Assembly (NCBI RefSeq): GCF_900155615.1
Contig: NZ_FUHT01000004.1
Location: 744,001-808,000 of the forward strand
Reading direction: 5' to 3'
Source of the DNA: Massiliimalia massiliensis
GTDB lineage: Bacteria; Bacillota; Clostridia; Oscillospirales; Ruminococcaceae
Length of the DNA: 64,000 bases
Each line of letters starts with the position of its first letter. The first letter of the stretch is position 1. Shown here one piece after another: positions 43,128-52,978 of this stretch. The notes under the pieces are model-generated. The model was not told the origin of the DNA and did no database searches. It was given only the letters and a program-made list of their open reading frames with translations. The position numbers and the translations under genes are program-made.

Positions 43128-46100
43128 CTACCACACTTTGATTTCCGTTGCAAGATGAAGAGAATAGATCAGGCATTCCTTTACCGGCAATTCGAAATAC
43201 TGCCGGAGCGCTTCCTTATAAATACGAAGCTGGTCGGCGTATTTTTCCGCAAAATCCGAGGGGTTCCGCATCCGATCTGTCTTGTAATCGACGATGACCA
43301 ATTCCCCGTCCTCAATAAATACGGCGTCCGCAATTCCCTGGATCAGAATCCGCTCCTCTGAAAACGGCGGCTTAAGGGTATCGTCTACCTCGCCCGCGGT
43401 GATCTCATAAATAAACTGGTATTCCCGCTCCAGCATGTCCGATTCCATCATCCGTTTGAACAGGGAGGATTGGAAAAACGCTTTGATGGCGCGCCGGTTC
43501 AGGCAATCCGCCTCCGCCTCGCTGAGGAAGCCCTGGTCAACCAGCCGCTCAATCTCTTTTTCCAGCTCAGAGCCGGCAGCATGGAAATCCGCATACTGCA
43601 TAAAGCTATGCAGTACAGTTCCGCGCTGAGCGCCGGTTAAAATTTCCCGTCCGCTTAAATCCATCGGTTCAAGCTGTGCAAGCGCTTCTCGTTGCTTGGA
43701 CTTCGCAATCTGGGTAACGGTCACCTTGGCCGGAACCGCCTGAAGCGCTTCATCCGGATAGACATAGCCAATCGCTTCCTCGATTTGCGCCAGAATTTTA
43801 TTGGATGGCTGCGCACTGAAAGCCGGCCCCTCCTCCGGTAGCTCAGCCGTCTCCTCTGCCCTTGCAAAAATACAGTTCCACGCGCCTATCCTCGCTGTTT
43901 TCCGCCAATCGGAAACCGCTTCCAGAAATTCCGGATATTCAGACAAAGCCATGACCAGCCAATCAAGTACAGACGCACGATTCAGGAGAGCGTATGGCTT
44001 CACTTCTCCCTCAAACGCCACCGCCTCCAAATTTTTCTGACAGCGTTCCGGCAGTTTTTCCGCACTGCCTACCAGGATCAGCTTTTCCCGCGCGCGGGTC
44101 ATCGCGACATATAAAATCCGCATCTCCTCCGACAGTGATTCCTGCTTCTGCGCCAGCCGGATAGCCTCCCAGGGGAGCGTTGAATAGGACTGGTAGGTGT
44201 CCGGTTTTCGGATTTTCATACCAAAGCCATAGTCCATATGCATCATTACACTTTGATTTAAATCGATCAGATTGAACCGCTTGGAGAGATCCGCGACAAT
44301 ACAGATCGGGAATTCCAGCCCCTTGGAGCCGTGGATGCTCATAATCCTGACCACATCGGCCCGTTCCGAAACAGTATTCGCGCAGACAAAATCGTCCCCG
44401 CGGTCAATCGCCCGCTGGACAAACCGTAAAAAACCATCCAGCCCAAGATTCCCGATCTTTTCATAGTTTTCCGCATAGCTAAGCAAAAGGCGCAGATTCG
44501 CCCGTTTCTGCTCGCCCGATACCATCGATTCCACAACAAACAAAAATCCCGTTCGATCATAGATAAGCTGGATCAGCCGGTCAATCGGCAGAATGACCGC
44601 CTGCGTCCGGAGATAGGAAAGGGTTTCCAAAAACTCCCGGCAGGCAGCGTCGCCCTCCTGCGCCGCAAGATTCACCGCGGTATAAAGAGCTGCCTTTCGA
44701 TCCTTCAGGCGGATTTTTGCCAGATCGTCAACAGAAAACAGAAACATCGGAGACATCATAACGGTAAAGAGATCGATATCCAGCATCGGGTTATCAATCA
44801 CTCGCAAAAGGGAGAGCATCACCGATACTTCAAACGAATCAAAATATCCCTGTCCTGCTTCGGCATAGCAGGGGATGCCAAGCTGCTTTAAGACATCGGT
44901 AAACAACGCCGTCTTTCCCTTTTTCGACCGGAGCAGGATGCAGAAGTCTTTCCAGGTACAGGCACGCAGGGTTCCGTGGTCCTCGATGAGATGTCCGTCT
45001 CTCACCATCGACTGGATCAGCAGGCCGATATAGCGCGCTTCTCTTGCAAAATTTTTTTCCTGCTTTTCCTCTTTCGGAATTTCCGGAAGATCCAGGAGAT
45101 GAAATTCCGCTTCGCATCCGGCGGCAGGCTGGTAATTTGCCGAATAGACAAGCGCCTCTTCTCCGTCATAGGCAAGCTCCCCGAGCTGTTCTGTCATAAT
45201 GGCGGAGAACACCTGATTTACAGCGTCCGTCACCTCTCTGCGGCTGCGGAAATTATTCTGAAGTAAAATTTTTCTGGAGGAGGCGTTTTCCTGCTCGGAA
45301 AACAGTCTTTTCCTAAGAGTAAAAAGGGATGGCATCGCATTCCTAAACCGGTAAATGCTCTGTTTCACATCCCCGACAAAGAAAAGATTCCCGCCTGAGG
45401 CAACAAGCTCCTCCGACCCGACCCGTACCGAATCCGGGCCATGGGACAGCGCCCAGAAAATCAGGTTCTGGATCTGATTGATATCCTGGCATTCATCCAC
45501 CATGATTTCATCATACTGTGCTCCGATGGATTTCGCTTCTTCCGTCTTGTAGTAAACGCCGTCCTCTTCCCGTACCAAAAGCCGCAGCGCCTGATGCTCC
45601 AAATCAGGAAAATCCATAATTTCCCTTGCGCGTTTTTCCTGTTCAACCGCCTGGGAAAGCTCGCCCACCAAAGTAAAAACGGCATGGAGGATCGGCCTTA
45701 AAAATGCCTTGTCCTCCTGAAAAAGCGCTTCTGTGATAGAAAGGTATTTCGGCAGCATCGTTTTTTGCAGCAAATCGCAGGCTTGGCTGCGCCGGGACTG
45801 GATTTCCTTGAGCCAGTCCGGATTTTCGTGTCCCCGCACTACGCCGAGCCGCTGCTTTTGATAGTCTGCCGCAATGCTGCAGGCAGTATCCCAGTCTCCC
45901 ATTTCCAGAGCCTTATAAAGCGCCTGGAACACATCGTAATCATGGGTGATAGCGGGAACATATTTCTGCCTGAGCAGTTCATCCGTCTCCGCCTGCTTCA
46001 GCGCCCAGGAAAGCAGGCCCATTCCCTGCTCCGTCATGCTGAGCAGATGCCTGCAAATCAGCCGGCACCATTCCGTAGCGGAAAATGGGGTATCCGATTC

Positions 46101-46694
46101 ATACTGCTCTTCAAACCGCCGGAGCATCGACTCTGGGAACGGATAGGAACGCGACCAATGGTAAATTCCAAGGATAAGCTCCAAAAGCTGGCGGTCATCA
46201 TAGCCTGAGAACATGTCCGCCAGCACTAAAAAGTCCTCCTCCCCGGACTGATAGTGCGCTTCCAGCAATTGCTCGGCCATGTCCTGATAAAGGGTGTTCA
46301 GCTCGTTTTCATCGGCTATCCGGCTTACAATCGGAAGGCCGAGCACCTGAAAGTGATCCTTCAAAAAGCCGCTGCAGAGAGAATGGATCGTCCCTATTTT
46401 CGCGTTGGAGAGGAGCATGTGCTGAGTTTGGAGCCAGTCATTTTCCGGGTTCTCCTCAATCAAATCAGACAGCTTTTTTTCAATCCGCTGGCGCATCTCA
46501 ACAGAGGCCAGCAGCGTAAAGGTAACGATAATCAGCCGGTCTGCCGCGACAGGCTGTTCCTTTGTCATCAGTCGGATCACCCGTTCTGTCAAAACCGCTG
46601 TTTTCCCGCTTCCCGCAGCGGCGGATATCAAAATATTTCCGTTGTCGGCGTCAATCGCCGCCCGCTGGTTTGGGGTAAAATCTATTTTAGCCAT
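43128..46694 (-). CDS. addA: ATP-dependent helicase/nuclease subunit AddA
   Basis: A 1188-residue UvrD-like helicase and nuclease, one half of the AddAB double-strand-break resection enzyme. Walker A is in ISAAAGSGKTAVLTERV (near residue 22) and MVDECQDINQIQ is Walker B. IVTFTLLASVEMRQRI, SIYRFRNAMP and MSIHGSKGLEFPICIVADL, VAMTRAREKLILVG are helicase motifs Ia to VI. The C-terminal nuclease motif is LVIVDYKTDR (near 1140). The ATG at 46694 is one base after the addB stop, suggesting translational coupling. Confidence 0.97.
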   Translation of the reverse strand: MAKIDFTPNQRAAIDADNGNILISAAAGSGKTAVLTERVIRLMTKEQPVAADRLIIVTFTLLASVEMRQRIEKKLSDLIEENPENDWLQTQHMLLSNAKIGTIHSLCSGFLKDHFQVLGLPIVSRIADENELNTLYQDMAEQLLEAHYQSGEEDFLVLADMFSGYDDRQLLELILGIYHWSRSYPFPESMLRRFEEQYESDTPFSATEWCRLICRHLLSMTEQGMGLLSWALKQAETDELLRQKYVPAITHDYDVFQALYKALEMGDWDTACSIAADYQKQRLGVVRGHENPDWLKEIQSRRSQACDLLQKTMLPKYLSITEALFQEDKAFLRPILHAVFTLVGELSQAVEQEKRAREIMDFPDLEHQALRLLVREEDGVYYKTEEAKSIGAQYDEIMVDECQDINQIQNLIFWALSHGPDSVRVGSEELVASGGNLFFVGDVKQSIYRFRNAMPSLFTLRKRLFSEQENASSRKILLQNNFRSRREVTDAVNQVFSAIMTEQLGELAYDGEEALVYSANYQPAAGCEAEFHLLDLPEIPKEEKQEKNFAREARYIGLLIQSMVRDGHLIEDHGTLRACTWKDFCILLRSKKGKTALFTDVLKQLGIPCYAEAGQGYFDSFEVSVMLSLLRVIDNPMLDIDLFTVMMSPMFLFSVDDLAKIRLKDRKAALYTAVNLAAQEGDAACREFLETLSYLRTQAVILPIDRLIQLIYDRTGFLFVVESMVSGEQKRANLRLLLSYAENYEKIGNLGLDGFLRFVQRAIDRGDDFVCANTVSERADVVRIMSIHGSKGLEFPICIVADLSKRFNLIDLNQSVMMHMDYGFGMKIRKPDTYQSYSTLPWEAIRLAQKQESLSEEMRILYVAMTRAREKLILVGSAEKLPERCQKNLEAVAFEGEVKPYALLNRASVLDWLVMALSEYPEFLEAVSDWRKTARIGAWNCIFARAEETAELPEEGPAFSAQPSNKILAQIEEAIGYVYPDEALQAVPAKVTVTQIAKSKQREALAQLEPMDLSGREILTGAQRGTVLHSFMQYADFHAAGSELEKEIERLVDQGFLSEAEADCLNRRAIKAFFQSSLFKRMMESDMLEREYQFIYEITAGEVDDTLKPPFSEERILIQGIADAVFIEDGELVIVDYKTDRMRNPSDFAEKYADQLRIYKEALRQYFELPVKECLIYSLHLATEIKVW

Positions 46695-46695
46695 G

Positions 46696-49600
46696 TTATC
46701 GGTCACTTTCCTGTTGATTTTCTTCATTTTCTAGCTGTGCAAACAGCTCGGCTTTATCAAAGTCCTGGTATTGATTAACCTCGTCCCCGTCCTCAAAGCC
46801 GCAGACGGTGGAAAATTCGCAGTATTCGCAGCCCGGGCGCTGTCCTGCTTTCTGGAGGGGCTTAACCTCGATATTTCCGCTGTACAGCTCTTCCGCCATA
46901 GATTGGAGCGTCCGGGTCAGCTTCCCGTACAGCCTGCCCATCTGCTCCGAGGTGAGCAGCATCTTCATGCTCTCGCTGGAGAAAAGCTCTTCGTTGGCGT
47001 GACGGTCAATAAAGACATTTTCCCTGAGCTGGTCATCCTTGCCGTACGCTTTTTTCAGAACGGTAATCGGCGTATACCGGCCCACCAAATCCCGTTCCAT
47101 AGCCCGCAGGACAGCTTCGTCGTCCAGCACCACCCCGGACATCCTGAAATGGCTCGCAGTCTCCTTTTCCAATAAATCTCCGTCTGCTTCACGCGGAAGG
47201 TTCGCTTTCAGGTCTCCCGCAGGCATATAGAGCACCCCGGCCCCTTTGGCTTCCTGATAGAGGGTTTTTCCGTTTTTCTCCAGGCACATCAGGTATAAAA
47301 ACATCTGAAGGTTGATCCCGTTCATCAGATCGGACAGCCGGAAGGTTTTGTCTCCCGACTTGTAGTCGATCACACGGAGGAAATGCTGCCCGCCCGGCGT
47401 CTCGTAGGCGTCAATCCGGTCTACCGTCCCGCGAAGGTAAAGCCGCAGTCCGTCTGGAGTCTGGATAGCAAGCGGCCTGACATGTCCGGGTTCCCCGATC
47501 TTATATTCAAATTCCACCGGACGGAACAGACTCTGGGACAGTTCGGCAAAGAGGCGCTGAAGCACATCCATCAGCGTCTTCCGCAATTTTCGGTAAAGGT
47601 AGAGAAAACGCTTTGAGCGTCCTTCCTTCCCGCCCATGGCAGTATCCAGATAGTGATCCAGCTCCTGTTCCACCAAACGACCGACCAGCTTCGGGTCAAA
47701 ATGGCTGAAATCAGTGATCTGCGAGCAGACCGCATACAGCACGTTATGGATTACCAGGCCCCGGCCGCTGCCCTTGAGCTGAACCTTTTTTCTAGGCTGG
47801 AGCCGAAGTCCATGCTCGCAGAAATACCGAAATTTGCAGAGGTGATATTTTTCTACCTGCGTCGGGGACAGGTAAACCGATTCTCCGTACAGGGCTTTGG
47901 CAGTATCCCTGGAATCAAGATGAAAGCTGCGGCGGCTGAGATTTTGCATAATGCCCTCCATCCGCTCTTTGTAGAGAGAGTCCTGGTCAAAATAATAGCG
48001 GAGGGATGCGGTAAAGGGCGTGTCCTGCCTAAACTGGTAGGCCAACGCCGAAAAGGCGGTCGGCTTCGTCCGGCAGAAATAAAGCCGGTCAATGTCGTCC
48101 GTATCCGTCACAGCCTCCTCTCCAAACATCCGTTTAAACTGTCCGAACAAATAAGACGGTGCGACGGACGAACCCTTCATATCTGCTTTCCGGGCGACGA
48201 TATAAAGCTGCTCCGAGGGAATAGCAAGCGTTTTGTAGGCAATAAATTTTTCCTCCCTGATCTTATCCTTCAGGGGTTTAGAAAGCTCCATCCCCATCTC
48301 GGCAAAGGACTGGCGCTCCCGGTCAGTAAACAATCCGCTGTTTTGCGGAATATAGGGAAACACCTGGTCGTTTGCCTCCAGAACAAACAGAACCTTGGGG
48401 CAGTCGGTACGGATTCGTTCCGCGCTCCCGACCGTCACACAGTCGACAGTCTGGGGCAGCGTGCCCAGGTCAAAATTCCCCGCAAGCATGGAGAAAAGCT
48501 CACAAAAGCGTTTAAGCGGCAATTTACGGTTTCCGATTGTCCCAGACATCAGCCTTAGGATTTCCTCGGTGATTTCCCAAACCCGGCGCTGCTCCTGCAC
48601 CTCTTCAAGCTGCTGCGCAAGCGTCTCGTCAGTGAGCGCATTAATCCGTTTATTGACAGTCTCCCGCACGCGCAGATCCTCGAGAAGGCTGGACAATGCC
48701 CCGGCAATCTGACTGACCGTCCCATCTTTCGCCTTGATCCGGAAATCGGAAAAGGCACGGTAAAGATGCTCCCGAATCGCGTTAAAGGACAGAAGTGTCA
48801 GAGTGTGCTGTGTGAGTTCCTCTTCATTAGCCGGTTGGTCTACCCCAAAGATGCTCCGGGTGAAAGGCTCCTTCCAGCCGGAGCTGCGGATATCCCAGAG
48901 AAAAATATAGTTTTCCAGCAGGGCGATTTCTTCCACGCTGTAGCCGCAGAACCCGCATTTCAGCAGTGAAATCAGATTTTCCGAGCTCATCCCGCCGCAA
49001 AGGCAGGAGAAGCAAAGCTCAATCATACGGATCAACGGAGAAGCACCGATCTGCTTGACCTTGTCAAAATAATATGGGATATTATATTTTAAAAAGGCGT
49101 TTTCCAGACAGCTTTCCACCGTTTCCAGATCCCGCGAAACGACTACGATATCCCGGTAGCGATATCCCTGCTCCTGGACTATACTGCGGATTGTCGCCGC
49201 AGTATAGTCTGCCTCGTCATATTCATTCGCTGCCAGAACAGCATGAAATTTTCCCCTTTCTCCCGGAAACGCATGAGGTATCGAGGAAAAGATATGTCTC
49301 TCCAGGAAGCTAAGCTCCGGCGAGACAAAACGGCGGGAATCCCGCAGTACCTTCGGCGGCTCGATTCGCTGTCCTGCCAGCCGTGCAAGCTGCCTGCATT
49401 TCTGATAAGTCAGCCCTACCGGGTAGAAAAGCTGATTTTCCCCATCTGCATTAGGATCCAGGCAGAGGGATATGGTCACATCCTGCGCAGATTCCATCAT
49501 GACCCGCAGCATCAGGAATTCCCGTTCGGTAAATCCCTTGAATTCGTCGATAAAAACAACGCTGTCCTCAAAATAGCCATGCTCCCTAATTAGAGCTACA

Positions 49601-50139
49601 GCACGGGAAAGATCGTCCAGATGATCTTTATACTGTTCGCACAGCAGCGCGTCATAGACCGCGTAGATTTTTGAAATGTCCCTGCTCTTTTCACGCAGAA
49701 GCCGGTCAGTAATATCATCCGTCCTTTGCAGGAAGGCTTCGCTGTCCAAATCTGCATTTTTCAGCTCCGTTATGAGATCGACCATGGTGCTCGAAAAGCT
49801 GGTACGCTCCGCCGCGCTGGCATATACCGAAAGCTCGGATTTCACTTCATCAATGGCGACGCTCATTAAGATCAGCTTAATGCTGTCGTCCGCATAGTCC
49901 CCGGCCGCTCCTCCGTATTTCTTAAATACCTGATGGGCAATCCGGGTAAAGCTGGTGATAATGACATTTTTAAGCCGCGCGGCGCCCAGGGCGCGGTAGT
50001 ATTTCCGTTCCGTTTCAAAGGTGAATTGCTCCGGGACGACAACAAAGACCGGGATATCCGATTTGGACAATTTCCGTACCTGTTCCACAACCTCCTGGGA
50101 TTTTCCGGAACCAGCCCGTCCCAAAATAAAGTGAACCAT
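46696..50139 (-). CDS. addB: ATP-dependent helicase/nuclease subunit AddB
   Basis: The 1147-residue partner of AddA; its nuclease cuts the other strand and its inactive helicase part recognises Chi. Walker A GRAGSGKS is at residues 7-14. The C-terminal PD-(D/E)XK motif is RVIDYKSGDK. The four Fe-S ligands are split as usual: one Cys in EKYHLCKFRYFCEHG (near 790) and the others in CEYCEFSTVC at the C-terminus. The ATG at 50139 follows AAGGAAGG. A promoter with a palindrome at its start site lies 110 bp upstream. Confidence 0.96.
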   Translation of the reverse strand: MVHFILGRAGSGKSQEVVEQVRKLSKSDIPVFVVVPEQFTFETERKYYRALGAARLKNVIITSFTRIAHQVFKKYGGAAGDYADDSIKLILMSVAIDEVKSELSVYASAAERTSFSSTMVDLITELKNADLDSEAFLQRTDDITDRLLREKSRDISKIYAVYDALLCEQYKDHLDDLSRAVALIREHGYFEDSVVFIDEFKGFTEREFLMLRVMMESAQDVTISLCLDPNADGENQLFYPVGLTYQKCRQLARLAGQRIEPPKVLRDSRRFVSPELSFLERHIFSSIPHAFPGERGKFHAVLAANEYDEADYTAATIRSIVQEQGYRYRDIVVVSRDLETVESCLENAFLKYNIPYYFDKVKQIGASPLIRMIELCFSCLCGGMSSENLISLLKCGFCGYSVEEIALLENYIFLWDIRSSGWKEPFTRSIFGVDQPANEEELTQHTLTLLSFNAIREHLYRAFSDFRIKAKDGTVSQIAGALSSLLEDLRVRETVNKRINALTDETLAQQLEEVQEQRRVWEITEEILRLMSGTIGNRKLPLKRFCELFSMLAGNFDLGTLPQTVDCVTVGSAERIRTDCPKVLFVLEANDQVFPYIPQNSGLFTDRERQSFAEMGMELSKPLKDKIREEKFIAYKTLAIPSEQLYIVARKADMKGSSVAPSYLFGQFKRMFGEEAVTDTDDIDRLYFCRTKPTAFSALAYQFRQDTPFTASLRYYFDQDSLYKERMEGIMQNLSRRSFHLDSRDTAKALYGESVYLSPTQVEKYHLCKFRYFCEHGLRLQPRKKVQLKGSGRGLVIHNVLYAVCSQITDFSHFDPKLVGRLVEQELDHYLDTAMGGKEGRSKRFLYLYRKLRKTLMDVLQRLFAELSQSLFRPVEFEYKIGEPGHVRPLAIQTPDGLRLYLRGTVDRIDAYETPGGQHFLRVIDYKSGDKTFRLSDLMNGINLQMFLYLMCLEKNGKTLYQEAKGAGVLYMPAGDLKANLPREADGDLLEKETASHFRMSGVVLDDEAVLRAMERDLVGRYTPITVLKKAYGKDDQLRENVFIDRHANEELFSSESMKMLLTSEQMGRLYGKLTRTLQSMAEELYSGNIEVKPLQKAGQRPGCEYCEFSTVCGFEDGDEVNQYQDFDKAELFAQLENEENQQESDR

Positions 50140-50245
50140 CCTGCCCGCCTTCCTTTCCTGATAAATTATACCATAAAGCAACAGTGATAAAAACGGCGGT
50201 GCCGCAAGGCGCGAAAGAACTCGTTCTGAGAGCCGTTTTTCGGGG

Positions 50246-50297
50246 CGTTAAACGACCCGTTTAACGTTATTATAACACAAATTTTTTCGTCTGCCGA
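50246..50297 (-). promoter_or_regulatory. addBA promoter with inverted repeat at the start site
   Basis: Minus strand: -10 TATAAT (50269-50274) with a weak -35 TCGGCA (50292-50297, 17-bp spacer). Immediately downstream lies a perfect inverted repeat, CGTTAAACG (50246-50254), 3 bp, CGTTTAACG (50258-50266). It begins 2 bp after the -10, so it covers the predicted start. It does not match the Firmicutes LexA box. It could be an operator or a 5' stem-loop of the mRNA. Confidence 0.55.
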
Positions 50298-50309
50298 ACA
50301 GAAAATAAC

Positions 50310-50338
50310 AGCCGCATCTTTTTAAAGATGCGGCTCCT
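50310..50338 (-). terminator. Terminator of the rhomboid-like gene
   Basis: AGCCGCATCTTT pairs with AAAGATGCGGCT (50310-50335), just past the stop at 50340. On the minus strand GTTATTTTC follows. Confidence 0.7.
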
Positions 50339-50339
50339 T

Positions 50340-50996
50340 TTATCTCTGATTTTTAAAATACTGCCTGAACTCTTTCTGGCGCTTCCGGTATTGCAGATTC
50401 TGTTTGATTCCGCGGAAGAAATCACCGCCGAAGAACAGGAAAAAGTTAACCAGCGAAAACAGGATTGCCGCTCTTGCCGACCATGTCCCAAAGATAAACC
50501 CGACCAAAAAGAGCAGGGCGTCCAGCCAGGCCAGATATTTGATTTTGATCGGAATAATGAAAAACAGCAGTACCTGAAAATTCGGAAACAGCGCCGCAAA
50601 ACCGAAAAACAGGGAAAAGTTCAGATAGGTATTATCCGCGCTCCCGGTGATCATCGCAGCGATAATCGTCCCGACCATCCCGATCAGGTAATAAAAATTA
50701 AACCGGAAGGAGCCCCACTGGGATTCCAGCCCGCTTCCTGCCAGATAGTAAAAATAAAGGCTGAAGAGGATCCAGAGCGGGCTGGTAGAGGTAGGAATCA
50801 AGATAAAGGTCAGAAGCCGCCACACCTGTCCCTGGAAGATCAGGTCGCGATCCAGGTACATCCAATAGGTAAGCCGAAGCTCCGGCATGATCAGTTCACA
50901 CAGAAACACGGCGAACATCCCGCAGATAATAAAAAACATCAGGTTTGGAACTGCGATTCTGCCGCATTTTCTCTCAATCTTATCCAGCCAGTTCAT
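50340..50996 (-). CDS. Rhomboid-like membrane protein, probably not a protease
   Basis: A 218-residue protein with about six TM helices, in the rhomboid/Derlin-like fold. The L1-loop-like part (YWMYLDRDLIFQGQVWRLLTFILIP) and the LFSLYFYYLAGSGLESQWGSFRFNFYYLIG segment match rhomboids. The GxSG catalytic motif and the TM6 histidine of active proteases are not seen; TM4 reads LNFSLFFGFAALFPN. It therefore looks like a pseudoprotease or Derlin-like chaperone. It has its own promoter (-35 TTGATT, -10 TATGAT, 17 bp; 51033-51061 minus). Role is unknown. Confidence 0.75.
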   Translation of the reverse strand: MNWLDKIERKCGRIAVPNLMFFIICGMFAVFLCELIMPELRLTYWMYLDRDLIFQGQVWRLLTFILIPTSTSPLWILFSLYFYYLAGSGLESQWGSFRFNFYYLIGMVGTIIAAMITGSADNTYLNFSLFFGFAALFPNFQVLLFFIIPIKIKYLAWLDALLFLVGFIFGTWSARAAILFSLVNFFLFFGGDFFRGIKQNLQYRKRQKEFRQYFKNQR

Positions 50997-51032
50997 ATTC
51001 TATCTCCTTTAAACGTGCAATCAATATAATAC

Positions 51033-51061
51033 ATCATACTAGATTTGTCCGATTTAATCAA
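51033..51061 (-). promoter_or_regulatory. Predicted promoter of the rhomboid-like gene
   Basis: Minus strand: -35 TTGATT (51056-51061), 17-bp spacer, -10 TATGAT (51033-51038). The rest of the 181-bp divergent region holds a CTGAACG/CGTTCAG inverted repeat (51073-51093) but no other feature I can support. Confidence 0.5.
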
Positions 51062-51177
51062 GGGATATTTTCTGAACGTTTGGCTAGCGTTCAGCGACAG
51101 CAAAACGGACGGAAAGAGTGGAAAAGAAACTGATTTTATGATATGATAAAAGCATCAATGAAGAAAGGCGGGCAGGA

Positions 51178-52911
51178 ATGAAAACGCTTTTAGTGGGGAT
51201 TAATGCGAAATACATCCATTCAAACCTTGCAATCCGGTATCTGAGGGACTATGCGGCTGAGCGGGGAGAAACAGGAATCCTGCTGCAGGAGTTTACCATT
51301 AATCAGAGAATCGAACAGATTCTGCCGGAAATTTACCGGACGGCTCCTGAGCTCATTGGTTTTTCCTGCTATATCTGGAATTTCAGCATGGTGAAACGGC
51401 TGGTTTCCGAGCTGAAAAAGGTATTGCCAAACTGCCTGGTTTTGCTTGGCGGCCCGGAGGTCAGCTATAACGCTGAGGAGGCGCTGAGAGAAACACCGGC
51501 CGATTTTATTATTTGCGGCGAGGGAGAAGAAGCCTTTTTCCGGCTGCTTGACGCTCTCAGGAACGGAGCAGACCTTCAAACGGTCAGCGGACTTGCCTAC
51601 CGAGCTGGAACAGAGATCCGGGTCACCTCCCCTGCACCGCTCCTGTCTATGGACGACCTGCCGTTTGTTTACCGCAGCATGGACGACCTGGAGCATAAAA
51701 TTATCTACTTTGAAAGCTCGCGCGGCTGCCCGTTTTCCTGCCAATACTGCCTGTCCTGCAATGACCGCCGCGTCCGTTTTATGAGCCTGACAAAGGTATA
51801 TCAGGCGCTGGACTTTTTCCTCGCGCAAAAGGTCAGGCAGGTCAAGCTTGTAGACCGTACCTTTAACTGTAACAGCGCCTATGCCATGAGCATCTGGCGG
51901 TATCTTTCGGAGCATGACAACGGCGTTACCAACTTCCACTTTGAGATTGCCGCCGAGCTGCTGGACGACGACACGCTGGCATTTCTAAAAACAGTGCGGC
52001 GGGGACAATTCCAGTTTGAAATCGGGGTGCAGTCGACCAATCCCAGAACACTCAAGGCGATTCAGCGGATTACGCAGCTTTCTCTGCTGCGGCATATTAT
52101 AGGTTCGTTAAAGGAAGGCGGGAACATCCACTTACACCTGGATTTGATTATCGGCCTGCCCTATGAGGACTACCGCAGCTTTGCGCAGTCCTTCAACGAT
52201 GTGTACGCGCTTCGTCCCGACCAGCTCCAGGTTGGTTTTTTAAAGCTCCTGAAGGGCTCCGGACTATATGAAAGCGCCGGCCAATACGGAATTGTCTGCA
52301 GCGAATACCCGCCTTATGAGGTGCTTTATACGGACGTACTGCCCTACCGTGAGCTTCTCAAGCTAAAAATGATTGAGGAAATGGTGGAAACCTACTATAA
52401 TTCCGGCCGGTTTCAAAAAACGACTGCTTATCTCGCCGGTCTTTTTCCTGACCCGTTTTCCTTTTATGAAAGCCTGGCAGCCTTTTATCAGGAAAACGGA
52501 TACCATCAGGTTTCCCATTCCAATGTGGAATACTACACCATCCTGTACCGGTTTTTGCAGGCGTTGGGACGGGGCGATCTCTGCCGGTTCCAGTGGCTTG
52601 CAAAATTCGACCTTTATTCCCATGAAAAGGCGAAAAAAATCCCGGACTGGCTGACTCAAGGCTATGAGCAGGAATACCGCGGCGCCATCTACCGTTTCTT
52701 TGCCGCGCCGGAAAAGATCCGCAGGTTCCTCCCCGGCTATCAGGAAATGCCGGCAAAGCTGATTCTGAGGCAGGCGCATCTGGAGGTATTTCCCTTTTCC
52801 CCGGTCACGATGGAGGAAAAAAGAACGGCGGTTTTGTTTCAATACCTGCATACCGATCTGCTCGGAAACGCAGACTATGAAATCATTGAGCTAGAGGAAT
52901 TCGCAGTCTAA
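51178..52911 (+). CDS. B12-binding-domain radical-SAM protein (DUF4080-type)
   Basis: A 577-residue protein. An N-terminal cobalamin-binding-like Rossmann domain (residues 1-130; GFSCYIWNFSMVKRLVSELKK, LLGGPEVSYN, ICGEGEEAF) is followed by a radical-SAM barrel with C184, C188 and C191 (CPFSCQYC). The region after residue 380 is a Clostridia-type extension, ending with the DUF4080-like part. These proteins are thought to do radical methylations or related chemistry, but the substrate is unknown. The B12-binding DxHxxG motif is not evident, so cobalamin use is unsure. It lies directly before uvrC with 67 bp between. Confidence 0.88.
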   Translation: MKTLLVGINAKYIHSNLAIRYLRDYAAERGETGILLQEFTINQRIEQILPEIYRTAPELIGFSCYIWNFSMVKRLVSELKKVLPNCLVLLGGPEVSYNAEEALRETPADFIICGEGEEAFFRLLDALRNGADLQTVSGLAYRAGTEIRVTSPAPLLSMDDLPFVYRSMDDLEHKIIYFESSRGCPFSCQYCLSCNDRRVRFMSLTKVYQALDFFLAQKVRQVKLVDRTFNCNSAYAMSIWRYLSEHDNGVTNFHFEIAAELLDDDTLAFLKTVRRGQFQFEIGVQSTNPRTLKAIQRITQLSLLRHIIGSLKEGGNIHLHLDLIIGLPYEDYRSFAQSFNDVYALRPDQLQVGFLKLLKGSGLYESAGQYGIVCSEYPPYEVLYTDVLPYRELLKLKMIEEMVETYYNSGRFQKTTAYLAGLFPDPFSFYESLAAFYQENGYHQVSHSNVEYYTILYRFLQALGRGDLCRFQWLAKFDLYSHEKAKKIPDWLTQGYEQEYRGAIYRFFAAPEKIRRFLPGYQEMPAKLILRQAHLEVFPFSPVTMEEKRTAVLFQYLHTDLLGNADYEIIELEEFAV

Positions 52912-52978
52912 AAGTGGGTCTGCGGCGGTTTTGGGACTAAAGCCAGCTTCCATGATAGAAGAAAGGATTGCCATAAAA

